DNA of 64,000 nt from assembly GCA_001274695.2 (NCBI GenBank), contig LARU01000002.1, forward strand, positions 1,116,001 to 1,180,000. The letters are read 5' to 3'. The stretch comes from Azoarcus sp. PA01. Its GTDB lineage: Bacteria > Pseudomonadota > Gammaproteobacteria > Burkholderiales > Rhodocyclaceae. This document shows, piece after piece, positions 51,458 through 59,928 of this stretch. The position numbers and the translations under genes are program-made. Under the pieces are notes generated by a model. It was not told where the DNA came from. It worked only from the letters and a program-made list of their open reading frames with translations, and ran no database searches. Each line of letters begins with the position of its first letter. Within the stretch, counting starts at the first letter, position 1.

Positions 51458-53053
51458 ATGACGAACCGCATCACGTTTCACCCCGGCACGCCGATCAGGA
51501 TCGCGATCCTCGCGATGGGGGGCCAGGGCGGCGGCGTGCTCGCCGACTGGATCGTCGAAATGGCCGAGCGCGCCGGCTGGTGGGCGCAGACGAGCTCGGT
51601 ACCGGGGGTCGCGCAGCGCACCGGCGCGACCGTCTATTACCTCGAGCTGCTGCCCGAGTCGGCAGCGCAGGCCGCAGGCCGGGCGCCGGTGCTCGCGATG
51701 ATGCCGACGCCCGGCGACGTCGATCTCGTCGTCGCGGCCGAGCTGATGGAAGCCGGGCGCGCGATGCAGCGCGGCCTCGTGACGCCGGAGCGCACGACGC
51801 TGATCACCTCGACGCACCGCAGCTACGCAGTCGCCGAGAAAGCCGCGCCGGGCAACGGCATCGCCGATCCGAACAAGGTCATCGACGCGGGGCGCGCAGC
51901 GGCGAAGCGGCTGCTGTGCTTCGACCTGCAGCAGATCGCCGAGCGCGCCGGCAGCGTCATTTCGGCGAGCCTGTTCGGCGCGATCGCCGGCGCCAAAGTG
52001 CTGCCGTTCGCGCGCGAAATGTTCGAGGAGACGATCCGCGCGGGCGGCGTCGGCGTCGAGGCGAGCCTCGCCGCGTTCGCGCTCGGTTTCGATTCGGCCG
52101 CGCAGGCTCCCGCGGAGGTCGCGCCGATCGACACGTCGCGCCCGCAGCCGCCGGTGCCCGAGCGCGCGGCCAGCCCGCAGGCGCAGGCGCTGCTCGACCG
52201 CGTGAAACGCGACTTTCCGGCGCTCGCGCAGCCGCTGCTCGTCGCCGGCCTGCGCCGCCTGATCGACTTCCAGGACATCGCCTACGCGGCCGAATACCTG
52301 CGCACGCTCGGCACCTTGCGCGATCTCGACGCGCGCAGCGGCGGCAGCGCGAACGACTGGGCATTGACGCGCGCCGCGGCCCGCCATGTCGCGGTCGCGA
52401 TGAGCTACGACGACGTGATCCGCGTCGCCGACCTCAAGACGCGCGGCAGCCGCTTTGCGCGCGTGCGCGACGAAGTCGGGGCGAAACCCGACCAGCTCGT
52501 CTACACGACCGAATTCATGCACCCGCGCCTCGAGGAAATCTGCGGCGTGTTGCCGGCCGGGCTCGGTCGCCGGCTCGAGCGCTCGACAGCGTTCGGCAGC
52601 TTCATTCGCCGCCACGTCGAGAAAGGCCGTCGCGTGCGCAGCGGCACGCTGACGTGGTTTCTCGCGCTCTACTGCGTCGCGGGCATGCGCCGCTTTCGCC
52701 GTGGCACGTTGCGCCATCAGGTCGAGACGGCGCACCTGCGGGGCTGGCTTGAACGCGCGACGCGCATCGCTGCTGCCGACTATGCGCTTGCCGTCGAAGT
52801 GCTCGAGTGCCGCCGGCTGATCAAAGGCTACAGCGGCACGCACCAGCGCGGCGACAAACGCTTCGCCCGCTTGACGGACGCGGCGGACCAGCTGCTCGGC
52901 CAACCGGACGCCGCCGCGACGCTGCGCGGGCTGCGCGAAGCGGCGCTCGCCGACGAGGAAGGCCACGCGCTCGACGCCCAGCTCGCGAGCCTGCTGCGCG
53001 GGCCTTTCACGCCACCACAACAAACCCGCCGGACGGGTCATGTCGCGGCCTGA
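51458..53053 (+). CDS. iorB: Indolepyruvate ferredoxin oxidoreductase, gamma/beta subunit with DUF6537-type extension
   Basis: The 531 residues comprise an N-terminal catalytic gamma-type domain (I-A-I-L-A-M-G-G-Q-G-G-G-V-L, near residues 14-27; G-A-T-V-Y-Y) up to about 225, then a long helical C-terminal half as in the extended IorB proteins of proteobacteria (DUF6537). It follows iorA by seven bases. The extended half is not in archaeal IorB. The electron acceptor is unknown (ferredoxin or other). Confidence 0.85.
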   Translation: MTNRITFHPGTPIRIAILAMGGQGGGVLADWIVEMAERAGWWAQTSSVPGVAQRTGATVYYLELLPESAAQAAGRAPVLAMMPTPGDVDLVVAAELMEAGRAMQRGLVTPERTTLITSTHRSYAVAEKAAPGNGIADPNKVIDAGRAAAKRLLCFDLQQIAERAGSVISASLFGAIAGAKVLPFAREMFEETIRAGGVGVEASLAAFALGFDSAAQAPAEVAPIDTSRPQPPVPERAASPQAQALLDRVKRDFPALAQPLLVAGLRRLIDFQDIAYAAEYLRTLGTLRDLDARSGGSANDWALTRAAARHVAVAMSYDDVIRVADLKTRGSRFARVRDEVGAKPDQLVYTTEFMHPRLEEICGVLPAGLGRRLERSTAFGSFIRRHVEKGRRVRSGTLTWFLALYCVAGMRRFRRGTLRHQVETAHLRGWLERATRIAAADYALAVEVLECRRLIKGYSGTHQRGDKRFARLTDAADQLLGQPDAAATLRGLREAALADEEGHALDAQLASLLRGPFTPPQQTRRTGHVAA

Positions 53054-53130
53054 GGACTGCGGCGCCGACGCGTCTCCACGTCTGCCCCCGTCGTTCGTTG
53101 CGCACGCTGCTTCGCCCGGGGCCGAATAGA

Positions 53131-54366
53131 ATGAAGCCCCTCGACGAATTTCCCGCTCCGCCGATGCCCCCGCCGCCATTCCCGTCCCTGTCGGCCCCGA
53201 TGTGGGCGAGCGCTTTCCGGCCGTTCTATCTGCTCGGCGCACTCTATGTACCACTGCTGATGACCGTCTGGACGGGCGCGTATCTCGGCATGTGGAGCAT
53301 GCCGGTTTCAGCCGCGACGCCGCTCGCGCTGTGGCATGGCCACGAAATGCTGTTCGGCTTCGCCGCGGCGATCATCAGCGGCATCCTGCTGACCGCGTTG
53401 CCGAGCTGGGCTGGCACGCCGGAAATCCGCGGCGGCGGGCTCGCGCTGCTGGTCGCGCTGTGGCTCGCCGGCCGGCTCGCGTACTGGATGGCGCCATGGC
53501 TGCCGCCGCTGTCGGTCGCGGTCGCCGACAGCCTGCTTTTCGCCGCGATGTTCGTCATGCTCGCGCCGCAACTGTGGCGCGCGGCGAACGCGCTCTACCT
53601 GCTGCTGCTGCCGATCCTCGCCGCGCTCTTCGGCGCGAACCTCGCCTATCACATCGGAATTGCCGCGGCCGACGCCGCCCTGGCCGGCCTCGGCCTGCGC
53701 GCCGGCGTCTATGCGGTGATCGTGCTGTACGTGCTCAAAGGCGGCCTCCTGACGCCGATCTTCACCGGCAACGCGCTGCGCGAGAAAGGCCGCGGCGACC
53801 AGGTGCCGTTCCATGCCGGGCTCGACGCCGCGGCAGTCGTCGTCGTCGTCGTGCTCGCCGTGCTCGATCTCGCGGCAGCGCCGGCGCACTGGACCGGTGC
53901 CGCAGCGTTTGCCTGCGCGTCGATCCACGCGTGGCGGGTCGCGCGCTGGCAGGGGTGGCGCGTCGCCGACGTGCCGCTCGTCCTCGTCATGCACCTCGGC
54001 TTCGCGTGGCTGATTTTCGCGTTCGCGCTGAAAGCCGCCGCCGAACTGACCGGCATCGTCCCGGAAGCCGCGTGGGTGCACGCTTTCACCGTCGGCAGCC
54101 TCGGCATGATGATGGTCGGCCTGATGGTGCGCGTGAGCCTGCGCCACACCGGCCGCCCGCTCGCGCTGCCGAACGCGATGCGCTTCGCCGGCGTGCTGCT
54201 GTTCGCCGCCGCGCTGGCCAGGCTCGCGGTGACGGTCCACGAGCTCGGCGCGTGGGCGGTCGCGATCGCGGCGCTGCTGTGGAGCACCGCGTTCGTGATC
54301 TACCTCGCGCGCTTCGGCACGATCCTCGTCGGTCCGAGCGTGGCGCGCGGCGGTGGCAAGCGCTAG
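53131..54366 (+). CDS. nnrS: NnrS family membrane protein
   Basis: This 411-residue protein with about twelve membrane helices has the NnrS hallmarks H-G-H-E-M-L-F-G-F (residues about 68-76), F-R-P-F-Y-L-L near the start, H-A-F-T-V-G and R-V-S-L-R-H-T-G-R near the end, with several conserved His that bind haem and copper. NnrS helps cells tolerate nitric oxide in denitrifiers. It lies on the same strand as iorB but 77 bases later. This fits a nitrate-respiring aromatic degrader. Confidence 0.9.
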   Translation: MKPLDEFPAPPMPPPPFPSLSAPMWASAFRPFYLLGALYVPLLMTVWTGAYLGMWSMPVSAATPLALWHGHEMLFGFAAAIISGILLTALPSWAGTPEIRGGGLALLVALWLAGRLAYWMAPWLPPLSVAVADSLLFAAMFVMLAPQLWRAANALYLLLLPILAALFGANLAYHIGIAAADAALAGLGLRAGVYAVIVLYVLKGGLLTPIFTGNALREKGRGDQVPFHAGLDAAAVVVVVVLAVLDLAAAPAHWTGAAAFACASIHAWRVARWQGWRVADVPLVLVMHLGFAWLIFAFALKAAAELTGIVPEAAWVHAFTVGSLGMMMVGLMVRVSLRHTGRPLALPNAMRFAGVLLFAAALARLAVTVHELGAWAVAIAALLWSTAFVIYLARFGTILVGPSVARGGGKR

Positions 54367-54395
54367 GGCGAGGGCGAGGGCAAAGCTCCTACGCG

Positions 54396-54431
54396 CGTAA
54401 TCGGTCCTGCGGAGCAACCGGACCGATTACG
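54396..54431. terminator. Bidirectional terminator hairpin
   Basis: CGTAATCGGTCC (54396-54407) and GGACCGATTACG (54420-54431) form a perfect 12-base inverted repeat with a 12-base loop between the convergent nnrS gene and the small hypothetical gene. The right arm covers the TAA of the latter. Confidence 0.65.
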
Positions 54432-54831
54432 GCAGCCGGACCTGCTCCCCGTCCGGGCGATACATCAGCAGATGGCTGACCAGGCCGCCCTGGATCGACT
54501 TGATCATCGATTCGAGCGCTTTCTGTACCGCCTCGTCGCTCGGCTCGCGGTCGCCCTGTCCGCCGAGGCAGCCGACGAACACCATGTCCCAAGGTTTCCC
54601 CATGCGGCGTGATTCCTCGACGAGTTCGGCGAAGCTGTGGATTTCGTCGGTCTTCTTGTCCACGTACATCACCGGGGCGAGCGCGCCGCCCTGGCCGTTT
54701 TCGAAGCGGCGCTTCTCTTCCGGCGTCGCGCCTTCGGGCAGTTCCGCCCGCGCGAAAACGAACAGCAGCCGCTGCGGTTCGGGCTGCTGCCGCGCCGCCG
54801 CCAGGAGACTTTCAAACCCTGAAATGACCAT
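54427..54831 (-). CDS. Hypothetical protein at the end of the maturation operon
   Basis: This 134-residue protein with no family known to me has the segment L-L-F-V-F-A-R-A-E-L-P, the central D-K-K-T-D-E-I-H-S-F-A-E-L-V-E-E-S and W-D-M-V-F-V-G-C-L-G-G. It has no signal peptide or TM. The start at 54831 has an AAGGGCAC box. It is 87 bases downstream of the NifU-like gene, same strand, and may be co-transcribed with the Mo/B12 maturation genes. Confidence 0.6.
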   Translation of the reverse strand: MVISGFESLLAAARQQPEPQRLLFVFARAELPEGATPEEKRRFENGQGGALAPVMYVDKKTDEIHSFAELVEESRRMGKPWDMVFVGCLGGQGDREPSDEAVQKALESMIKSIQGGLVSHLLMYRPDGEQVRLP

Positions 54832-54917
54832 TTTCGTGCCCTTGCCGTGATGGGAATTGATGGGAATGAAGCGCATTCTGGCACAGCGCGCCGGGCAGTT
54901 CCTTACGCGTCGCTTCG

Positions 54918-55331
54918 TCAGCCCGCGGCAACGGCTTTCGCAAGCGCTTCGAACGGAATCAGCACGCAGCCGTGGCGGCTGCGGTGCTGGCGCACCGGCT
55001 CGAACACCGCCAGTTCGGCCCAGCCGTCCGGCCGCTCGCCGCCGGCGAGCATCGCCGCGACCGCGGCGCGCAGCGCGTCCGAGTCGGCGGCGGACAGGCC
55101 GACGCCGTGCAGGCCGATCACCGACGCGGCGGCGCGGCACAGCAGGCAGCCTTTCACCTCGTGCGCGAGCGCGACGATCCGTCCGTCAGCGACGCTGACT
55201 TCCATGCGCACGCGGTCGCCGCACACCGGGCTGTCGCGCATCGCCGAGCCCGACGGCGCGTCGAGCCTGCCGGCGCCGCACGCCGCTGCAGCGAGCTCCT
55301 TGATGCGCTGGTTGTAGAGCGCTTCGATCAC
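54918..55331 (-). CDS. NifU/IscU-like Fe-S scaffold protein
   Basis: This 137-residue protein has N-Q-R-I-K-E-L-A near the start, C-G-D near residue 37 and C-L-L-C near residue 62, three of the scaffold cysteines of the IscU/SufU family (the last near residue 121, H-G-C). It is likely a carrier for the [2Fe-2S] clusters of the Mo hydroxylase. The ATG at 55331 overlaps the upstream MoCF/MocA gene stop (ATGA). Confidence 0.75.
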   Translation of the reverse strand: MIEALYNQRIKELAAAACGAGRLDAPSGSAMRDSPVCGDRVRMEVSVADGRIVALAHEVKGCLLCRAAASVIGLHGVGLSAADSDALRAAVAAMLAGGERPDGWAELAVFEPVRQHRSRHGCVLIPFEALAKAVAAG

Positions 55332-57016
55332 GTGACCGACTCCTCGACGACGCCACTGCCGGACGGGGCGACCAGCGACGCTTCGGCCTGCGCGAGATCG
55401 CCGGGCCGGTCGACATCGACGAAAATCGCGTCGTCGTCGATCGCGACCCGCTTCACGCGCTCGGCGTTATGTTCAAGGAGGCTGCGGGCGCCCTGGTCGC
55501 CGGCGATCTGCGCCATCGCGGCGAAGAACTCGCGCGGCCACAGGATCGGGTTGCCGCGGCGGCCGCCTTTCTCGGGCATGACGATCGCCGGGGCCGCAGG
55601 GTCGAAGGCCGCGATGAGGCGGTCGACATGTTCGGCAGTGATGCGCGGCATGTCGCCGAGCAGCACGATCACCGCGTCGATGTCGTCGGGTAGCGCCGCG
55701 ATGCCGTGGCGCAGCGAACTCGACATGCCTTGCGCATGATCGGGATTGGGGACGAGTGTTGCGCCGCTCGCCGCGAGCGCGCTCCCGACCGCTTCGGCCT
55801 CGTGGCCGACGACGACCGTCACCGACTCGGCACACGACGCGCGCGCCGCATTGACGGCACGCAGCACCATCGGCACGCCGCCGACCTCGATCAGCAGCTT
55901 GTTCGCGGCGCCCATGCGCGCCGACCGCCCGGCCGCCAGCACGAGCGCGGCAACGCGCGGGCCGGCCGACCGGGACGCGGTCGGCGTGGAGCCCGCGCCG
56001 TCCTCCGGCTCTTCGACAGCCTCGTCGTCCGCTTCGAGCGGACTGCGGATCAGGCCGCCGACGCCCAGGCGCATGATGTCCTCGCGCGTCGGCGTGAGCC
56101 CGGCGAGCAGCCGCTGCAGCACCCAGTCGAGGCCGTTCGTGCGCCGCGAGCGCCCGCAGCCGGGCAGGATCACGACCGGCACGCGGCCGACATGCGCGAG
56201 CACCAGCATGTTGCCGGGTTCGACCGGCATGCCGAAATGGTCGATTTGTCCGCCGGCGGCCGTGACCGCGGCGGGCGCGATATCGTTGCGGTCCTTCGCG
56301 ACCGTAGCCCCCGAGACGAGCACCAGCTCGCAGCCGGACGCGAGCGCCTGGCGCACCATCGCTTCGAGCGCCGCGCGCTCGTGCGCGCAGCGCAGCACCA
56401 GCGCGAGGCGGCTGCCGAGCGCGTCGAGGCGATGGCGCGTTGCAGCGACGGTTCCGGCGAAAATGCTTTCCTTCATGCCGGCCAGCTCGCTCATGATCAG
56501 CGCGACGCGATGCGGCTTCAACTCGGCGACGCGCAGCAGCGGACCGGCCGAGGCGATCTCGCGGCACGCCTCGATCAGGCGCGCCGGCACCGCGAACGGG
56601 ATGATCTTGACGGTCGCGACGACCTGGCCCGGCCGTGCGACCGCGTGCTGCGGCAGCGTGCCGATCGCGACCGCTTCGTCGAGCAGGTTGAGGCGATCGA
56701 TGCGCTCGACGTCCAGCTGCACGAGGCCGCGCCGCGACGCGTGCAGGTTGCAGCGGCCGGTGTAGGGCCGGCGCGTTTCGGCATTCGTGTCCGACCCGGC
56801 GAGCAGCGCCGCGATCTGCGCCGCCGCGGCGTCTTCGGCGACATCGTCGGGCGCGAGGCGCGCGCCGAGGACGCTGTCGATGCCCGCGTCACGCAGCCAC
56901 GCGAGATCGGGCGCAACGAGCGTGCGGCCTTTTTTCAGCGTCCTGCCGCCGACTTTCAGCGTATGCGCAAGCATCACGCCGGCGGCCGCGTCCGTGTCGA
57001 ATTCACCGAAAATCAT
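55328..57016 (-). CDS. MoeA-like molybdopterin-binding / MocA-like nucleotidyltransferase fusion
   Basis: The 562 residues comprise an N-terminal molybdopterin-binding (MoCF/MoeA-like) part to about 340 (L-V-L-V-S-G-A-T-V-A-K-D-R-N-D near residue 230) and a C-terminal nucleotidyltransferase with L-A-A-G-R-S-A-R-M-G-A-A-N-K-L-L near residue 369. The motif resembles MocA, which makes molybdopterin cytosine dinucleotide for xanthine-oxidase-type enzymes. The gene lies in the operon with two XdhC genes, as expected for maturation of the Mo hydroxylase at 34707-38443. Confidence 0.85.
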   Translation of the reverse strand: MIFGEFDTDAAAGVMLAHTLKVGGRTLKKGRTLVAPDLAWLRDAGIDSVLGARLAPDDVAEDAAAAQIAALLAGSDTNAETRRPYTGRCNLHASRRGLVQLDVERIDRLNLLDEAVAIGTLPQHAVARPGQVVATVKIIPFAVPARLIEACREIASAGPLLRVAELKPHRVALIMSELAGMKESIFAGTVAATRHRLDALGSRLALVLRCAHERAALEAMVRQALASGCELVLVSGATVAKDRNDIAPAAVTAAGGQIDHFGMPVEPGNMLVLAHVGRVPVVILPGCGRSRRTNGLDWVLQRLLAGLTPTREDIMRLGVGGLIRSPLEADDEAVEEPEDGAGSTPTASRSAGPRVAALVLAAGRSARMGAANKLLIEVGGVPMVLRAVNAARASCAESVTVVVGHEAEAVGSALAASGATLVPNPDHAQGMSSSLRHGIAALPDDIDAVIVLLGDMPRITAEHVDRLIAAFDPAAPAIVMPEKGGRRGNPILWPREFFAAMAQIAGDQGARSLLEHNAERVKRVAIDDDAIFVDVDRPGDLAQAEASLVAPSGSGVVEESVT

Positions 57017-57061
57017 GAGGTTCTCCGGGACCGTGGCGGGTCCGTTGCGCGCACGCCGAAG

Positions 57062-57778
57062 TCATGTTGCGCGATGCCTCGCCTGGACCACTTGGGCGAG
57101 GATCGCGACGGCGATCTCGGCCGGGGCGCGCCCGCCCAGATCGAGCCCGACCGGCGCGTGGATGCGGGGGATCGCGTTTTCGAGCCCCGCTTCGGTGAGC
57201 CGCGCGACGCGCTTCGCGTGCGTGCGCGTGCTGCCGAGCGAACCGATGTAGAAGGCGTCGCTTTGCAGCGCGACGATCAGCGCCGGATCGTCGAGCTTCG
57301 GGTCGTGCGACAGCGTGACGACGGCGGTCTGCGCGTCGATGCCGAGCCGCTCGAGCGCCTCGTCGGGCCATTCGGTCGTCACGCTGACGCCGGGCAGGCG
57401 CTGCGGCGTCGCGAACGCGCGCCGCGGGTCGACGACGGTCACTTCGAAGCCGGCGATCGCGGCCATCGGCGCGAGCGCCTGCGCGATATGCACCGCGCCG
57501 ACGATGACGAGCCGCGGCGCGCTGACGTGGCAGCGCGCGAACAGCGCGCCGTCGGCCGACGCGAGCGCGCCGCTGCGGTCGGCACGCAGGCGCTCGCGCG
57601 TCTCGGCGAGCTGCGCCGGCGTCAGCGCCAGTGTGCCGCAAAACCTGTCCTGGTTTTCGTTTGCGCTTTCCGCTGCGTGCACCAGCGCCGCTTCGCCGTC
57701 GGCGAGCCGCGTGACCACCGCGACCGGCCGCTTCGCGCGGCGATCGGCGAGAAGCTGCTCGAACATCGCCGCTTTCAT
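57062..57778 (-). CDS. XdhC/CoxI-type maturation protein, Rossmann half
   Basis: This 238-residue protein has the XdhC C-terminal Rossmann domain (L-V-I-V-G-A-V-H-I-A-Q-A-L, near residue 100; V-T-V-V-D-P-R-R-A-F; Y-I-G-S-L-G-S-T-R-T-H) after an N-terminal region. XdhC proteins bind the Mo cofactor, help sulfurate it and insert it. The usual N-terminal G-S-x-P-R motif is instead carried by the C-terminus of the neighbouring MeaB fusion, so the two chains may form one functional XdhC. The ATG at 57778 overlaps that gene by 4 bases. Confidence 0.85.
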   Translation of the reverse strand: MKAAMFEQLLADRRAKRPVAVVTRLADGEAALVHAAESANENQDRFCGTLALTPAQLAETRERLRADRSGALASADGALFARCHVSAPRLVIVGAVHIAQALAPMAAIAGFEVTVVDPRRAFATPQRLPGVSVTTEWPDEALERLGIDAQTAVVTLSHDPKLDDPALIVALQSDAFYIGSLGSTRTHAKRVARLTEAGLENAIPRIHAPVGLDLGGRAPAEIAVAILAQVVQARHRAT

Positions 57779-58905
57779 TCGATCCGCTCCACGAGAACCT
57801 GCACCCGGCCGCCGCACGCGAGCCCGACTTCCCACGCCTGCTCGTCGCTGACGCCGAACTCGAGCACGCGCGGGCTGCCGTCGGCGATGACCTCTTGCGC
57901 TTCGCTGATCACCGCGCCCTCGATGCAGCCGCCCGACACCGAACCCAGGAACGCTCCGCTCTCCTCGATCGCGAGATGGCTGCCTTCGGGCCGCGGCGAC
58001 GAACCCCAGGTGCGCACCACGGTCGCGAGGGCGACGCCCCGCCCGGCCGCGCGCCAGCGCCGCAGCTGCTCGAAAAGTTCGTCGTCGGTCGCGGGCGCGG
58101 CCGGCGTCGCGTCGCGCGCCTGCGGCAGCGTCGCGGCGCGCAGCCGCCGCCCGATACCCATGATGCGCGCGTGCGCGTCGATCCGATCGGCGAGTTCGGC
58201 GATCCCTTCGCCGCTCGTCGCGACCGTGCGCAGCACCGGCACCGTCCAGCGTTCGTCACGCTGCAGCGCGCCGCTCGTCTGCAGGTCGAGCATCGTGCGC
58301 GCGGCGAGCGGCGAGTCGCCTTTGTTCACGACGAGGATGTCGGCGATCTCGAGAATGCCCGCCTTGATCGCCTGCACTTCGTCGCCGAGTCCCGGCGGAC
58401 ACACAACGACGTTCGTGTCGGCGACGCGGCTGATCTCGACTTCGGACTGCCCGACGCCGACTGTTTCGACGATGACGACCTCGAAGCCGGCAGCGTCGAA
58501 CACGTCGACGAGCTGCGCGGTCGTGCGCGACAGGCCGCCGAGGTGGCCGCGCGACGACAGCGAGCGGATGAACACGCGCTCGTCGGCGCCGTGCCCGCCC
58601 ATCCGTACGCGGTCGCCGAGCAGCGCGCCGCCGCTGACCGGGCTCGACGGGTCGACAGCGACGACGGCAATGCGCCGCCCGCGCGCGAGCAATTCGCCGA
58701 GGAGCGCGTTGATCAGCGTCGATTTGCCGGCGCCCGGGGCGCCGGTGATGCCGACGACGTGGGCACGGCCATGATGCGACGCGAGGCGCACAAGGAGTTC
58801 GGCCGCACCCGGGCGGCCGTTTTCGACTGCAGTCAGCGCGCGCGCAAGCGCCGGACGCGCGCCGCCGATGACTGCGGCCGGATCGATGTCTTCGGAAAAG
58901 CTCAT
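57775..58905 (-). CDS. MeaB GTPase fused to an XdhC/CoxI N-terminal domain
   Basis: Of 376 residues, 1-250 form a MeaB/ArgK GTPase with Walker A G-A-P-G-A-G-K-S-T (55-63), D-P-S-S-P-V-S-G-G-A-L-L-G-D (85-98), E-T-V-G-V-G-Q-S (147-154) and N-K-G-D (194-197). Residues 275-376 are an XdhC_CoxI domain with G-S-S-P-R-P-E-G (301-308) and S-G-G-C-I-E-G (324-330). MeaB guards and loads B12 mutases; XdhC serves Mo hydroxylases. The usual C-terminal dimer arm of MeaB is missing. The start at 58905 fits the family; 58938 is possible. The fusion strongly links the IAA mutase and hydroxylase. Confidence 0.9.
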   Translation of the reverse strand: MSFSEDIDPAAVIGGARPALARALTAVENGRPGAAELLVRLASHHGRAHVVGITGAPGAGKSTLINALLGELLARGRRIAVVAVDPSSPVSGGALLGDRVRMGGHGADERVFIRSLSSRGHLGGLSRTTAQLVDVFDAAGFEVVIVETVGVGQSEVEISRVADTNVVVCPPGLGDEVQAIKAGILEIADILVVNKGDSPLAARTMLDLQTSGALQRDERWTVPVLRTVATSGEGIAELADRIDAHARIMGIGRRLRAATLPQARDATPAAPATDDELFEQLRRWRAAGRGVALATVVRTWGSSPRPEGSHLAIEESGAFLGSVSGGCIEGAVISEAQEVIADGSPRVLEFGVSDEQAWEVGLACGGRVQVLVERIE

Positions 58906-58979
58906 CGCTGCAGTGCCATTTGTTTGACTTCCAACCATCTTGCCCGTGTGCGCGCCCTCGCGCAACCGCCCACGCAGCG

Positions 58980-59366
58980 TCAGTGCCGGGGAAACACCAG
59001 CCCGAAATCCTCGACGAAATCGGCCAGGCCGGCATCTTCGAGGTCTTCGAGCGTCCTCAGCATGTAAGGATGCAGCTTGCCGCAGCGCACCAGCGGCGCG
59101 ACCTGCGCGAGCCCGCCGGCGAGCACCGCGGCGAGCGCGTCGCGGTCGGCGACGAGCAGCATCGCGAGGTCGGCGTCGAACTCCCCGCGATAGCCGCGCA
59201 GCGCGACGCTCGCGCCCTCGGCCGTGCCGCGCCACACGAGCACGCTGCCGCGGCGCGCGGCGAAATCCGCTTTCGTCAGCACGCCGATCGATGCGTCGGC
59301 CGCGCTTACGCCTTCGCGGTCGAGCATCGCTTTCCACGCTGCGCAGTCGAGAAGCGCGTCGCTCAT
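58980..59366 (-). CDS. Hypothetical protein between RidA and MeaB-XdhC
   Basis: This 128-residue protein of no family known to me has K-A-D-F-A-A-R-R-G-S-V-L-V-W-R-G-T near residue 32 and an acidic C-terminus (L-E-D-L-E-D-A-G-L-A-D-F-V-E-D-F-G). It has no TM or signal. It starts 35 bases after the RidA gene and ends 74 bases before the MeaB fusion, in the same direction, so it is probably part of the same operon. Confidence 0.65.
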   Translation of the reverse strand: MSDALLDCAAWKAMLDREGVSAADASIGVLTKADFAARRGSVLVWRGTAEGASVALRGYRGEFDADLAMLLVADRDALAAVLAGGLAQVAPLVRCGKLHPYMLRTLEDLEDAGLADFVEDFGLVFPRH

Positions 59367-59401
59367 CGCATCGTCGCCGCAGTCGTCACGCAAGGCCGCA
59401 T

Positions 59402-59794
59402 TCAGGCCGGCAGCATCGCCGTGACCTCGATCTCGACTTTCGCGCCCTTCTCGACGAAGCCGGCGACCTGCAGCGCCGTCATCACCGGGAAATGCTTGCC
59501 GATCAGCTCGCGGTACACGGCGCCGATTTCAGCCAGACGGGCGTTGTACTCGACGCTGTCGGCGAGATACCAGTTCATCCGCACGATGTGGGCCGGACGC
59601 GCGTCGGCGGCGGCGAGGATCGCGACGATGTTGCTCAAGGCCTGGCGAATCTGCGCGACGAGGTCGTCGCTGCGGAACTGCTCCTGCTCGTCCCAGCCGA
59701 CCTGGCCGGCGACGAACACCATGCGCCCGCTGGCGACGATGCCGTTCGAATAGCCTTTGGGGCGTGCCCATCCGGGCGGTTGCAGAAATTGCAT
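59402..59794 (-). CDS. RidA-family protein (imine/enamine deaminase type)
   Basis: The 130-residue YjgF/RidA-fold protein has the conserved Y-S-N-G-I near residue 15, G-Q-V-G-W near residue 31 and the C-terminal V-E-I-E-V-T-A-M-L. RidA proteins hydrolyse reactive imines, and relatives occur in aromatic-amine pathways. Here it could deal with enamine or imine tautomers of aminoaryl-CoA intermediates. The start at 59794 is well aligned with the family; the frame runs 25 codons further up through a repeat and is excluded. Confidence 0.85.
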   Translation of the reverse strand: MQFLQPPGWARPKGYSNGIVASGRMVFVAGQVGWDEQEQFRSDDLVAQIRQALSNIVAILAAADARPAHIVRMNWYLADSVEYNARLAEIGAVYRELIGKHFPVMTALQVAGFVEKGAKVEIEVTAMLPA

Positions 59795-59836
59795 TGTCGT
59801 TTTCCTCGTTGTTGGGGTCGGTGCGGCAACCAAATA

Positions 59837-59897
59837 CCGTTCGGGCTGAGCCTGTCGAAGCCCTGCCACCGCCCTTCGACAGGCTCAGGGCGAACGG
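59837..59897. repeat. Palindromic intergenic repeat copy
   Basis: CCGTTCGGGCTGAGCCTGTC at the left and CAGGCTCAGGGCGAACGG at the right form a near-perfect palindrome, the same family as at 41613-41722 and 48146-48234. It lies between RidA and the reductase gene, so it may separate two transcription units. Confidence 0.75.
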
Positions 59898-59928
59898 TTG
59901 AAGTTGATTGCCGGTTTAACAGAAACGC

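Noticed and set aside
46673..51474. Two long minus-strand open frames opposite the TRAP and ior genes
   Set aside because: Low-complexity Arg/Gln/His-rich translations with no family features.
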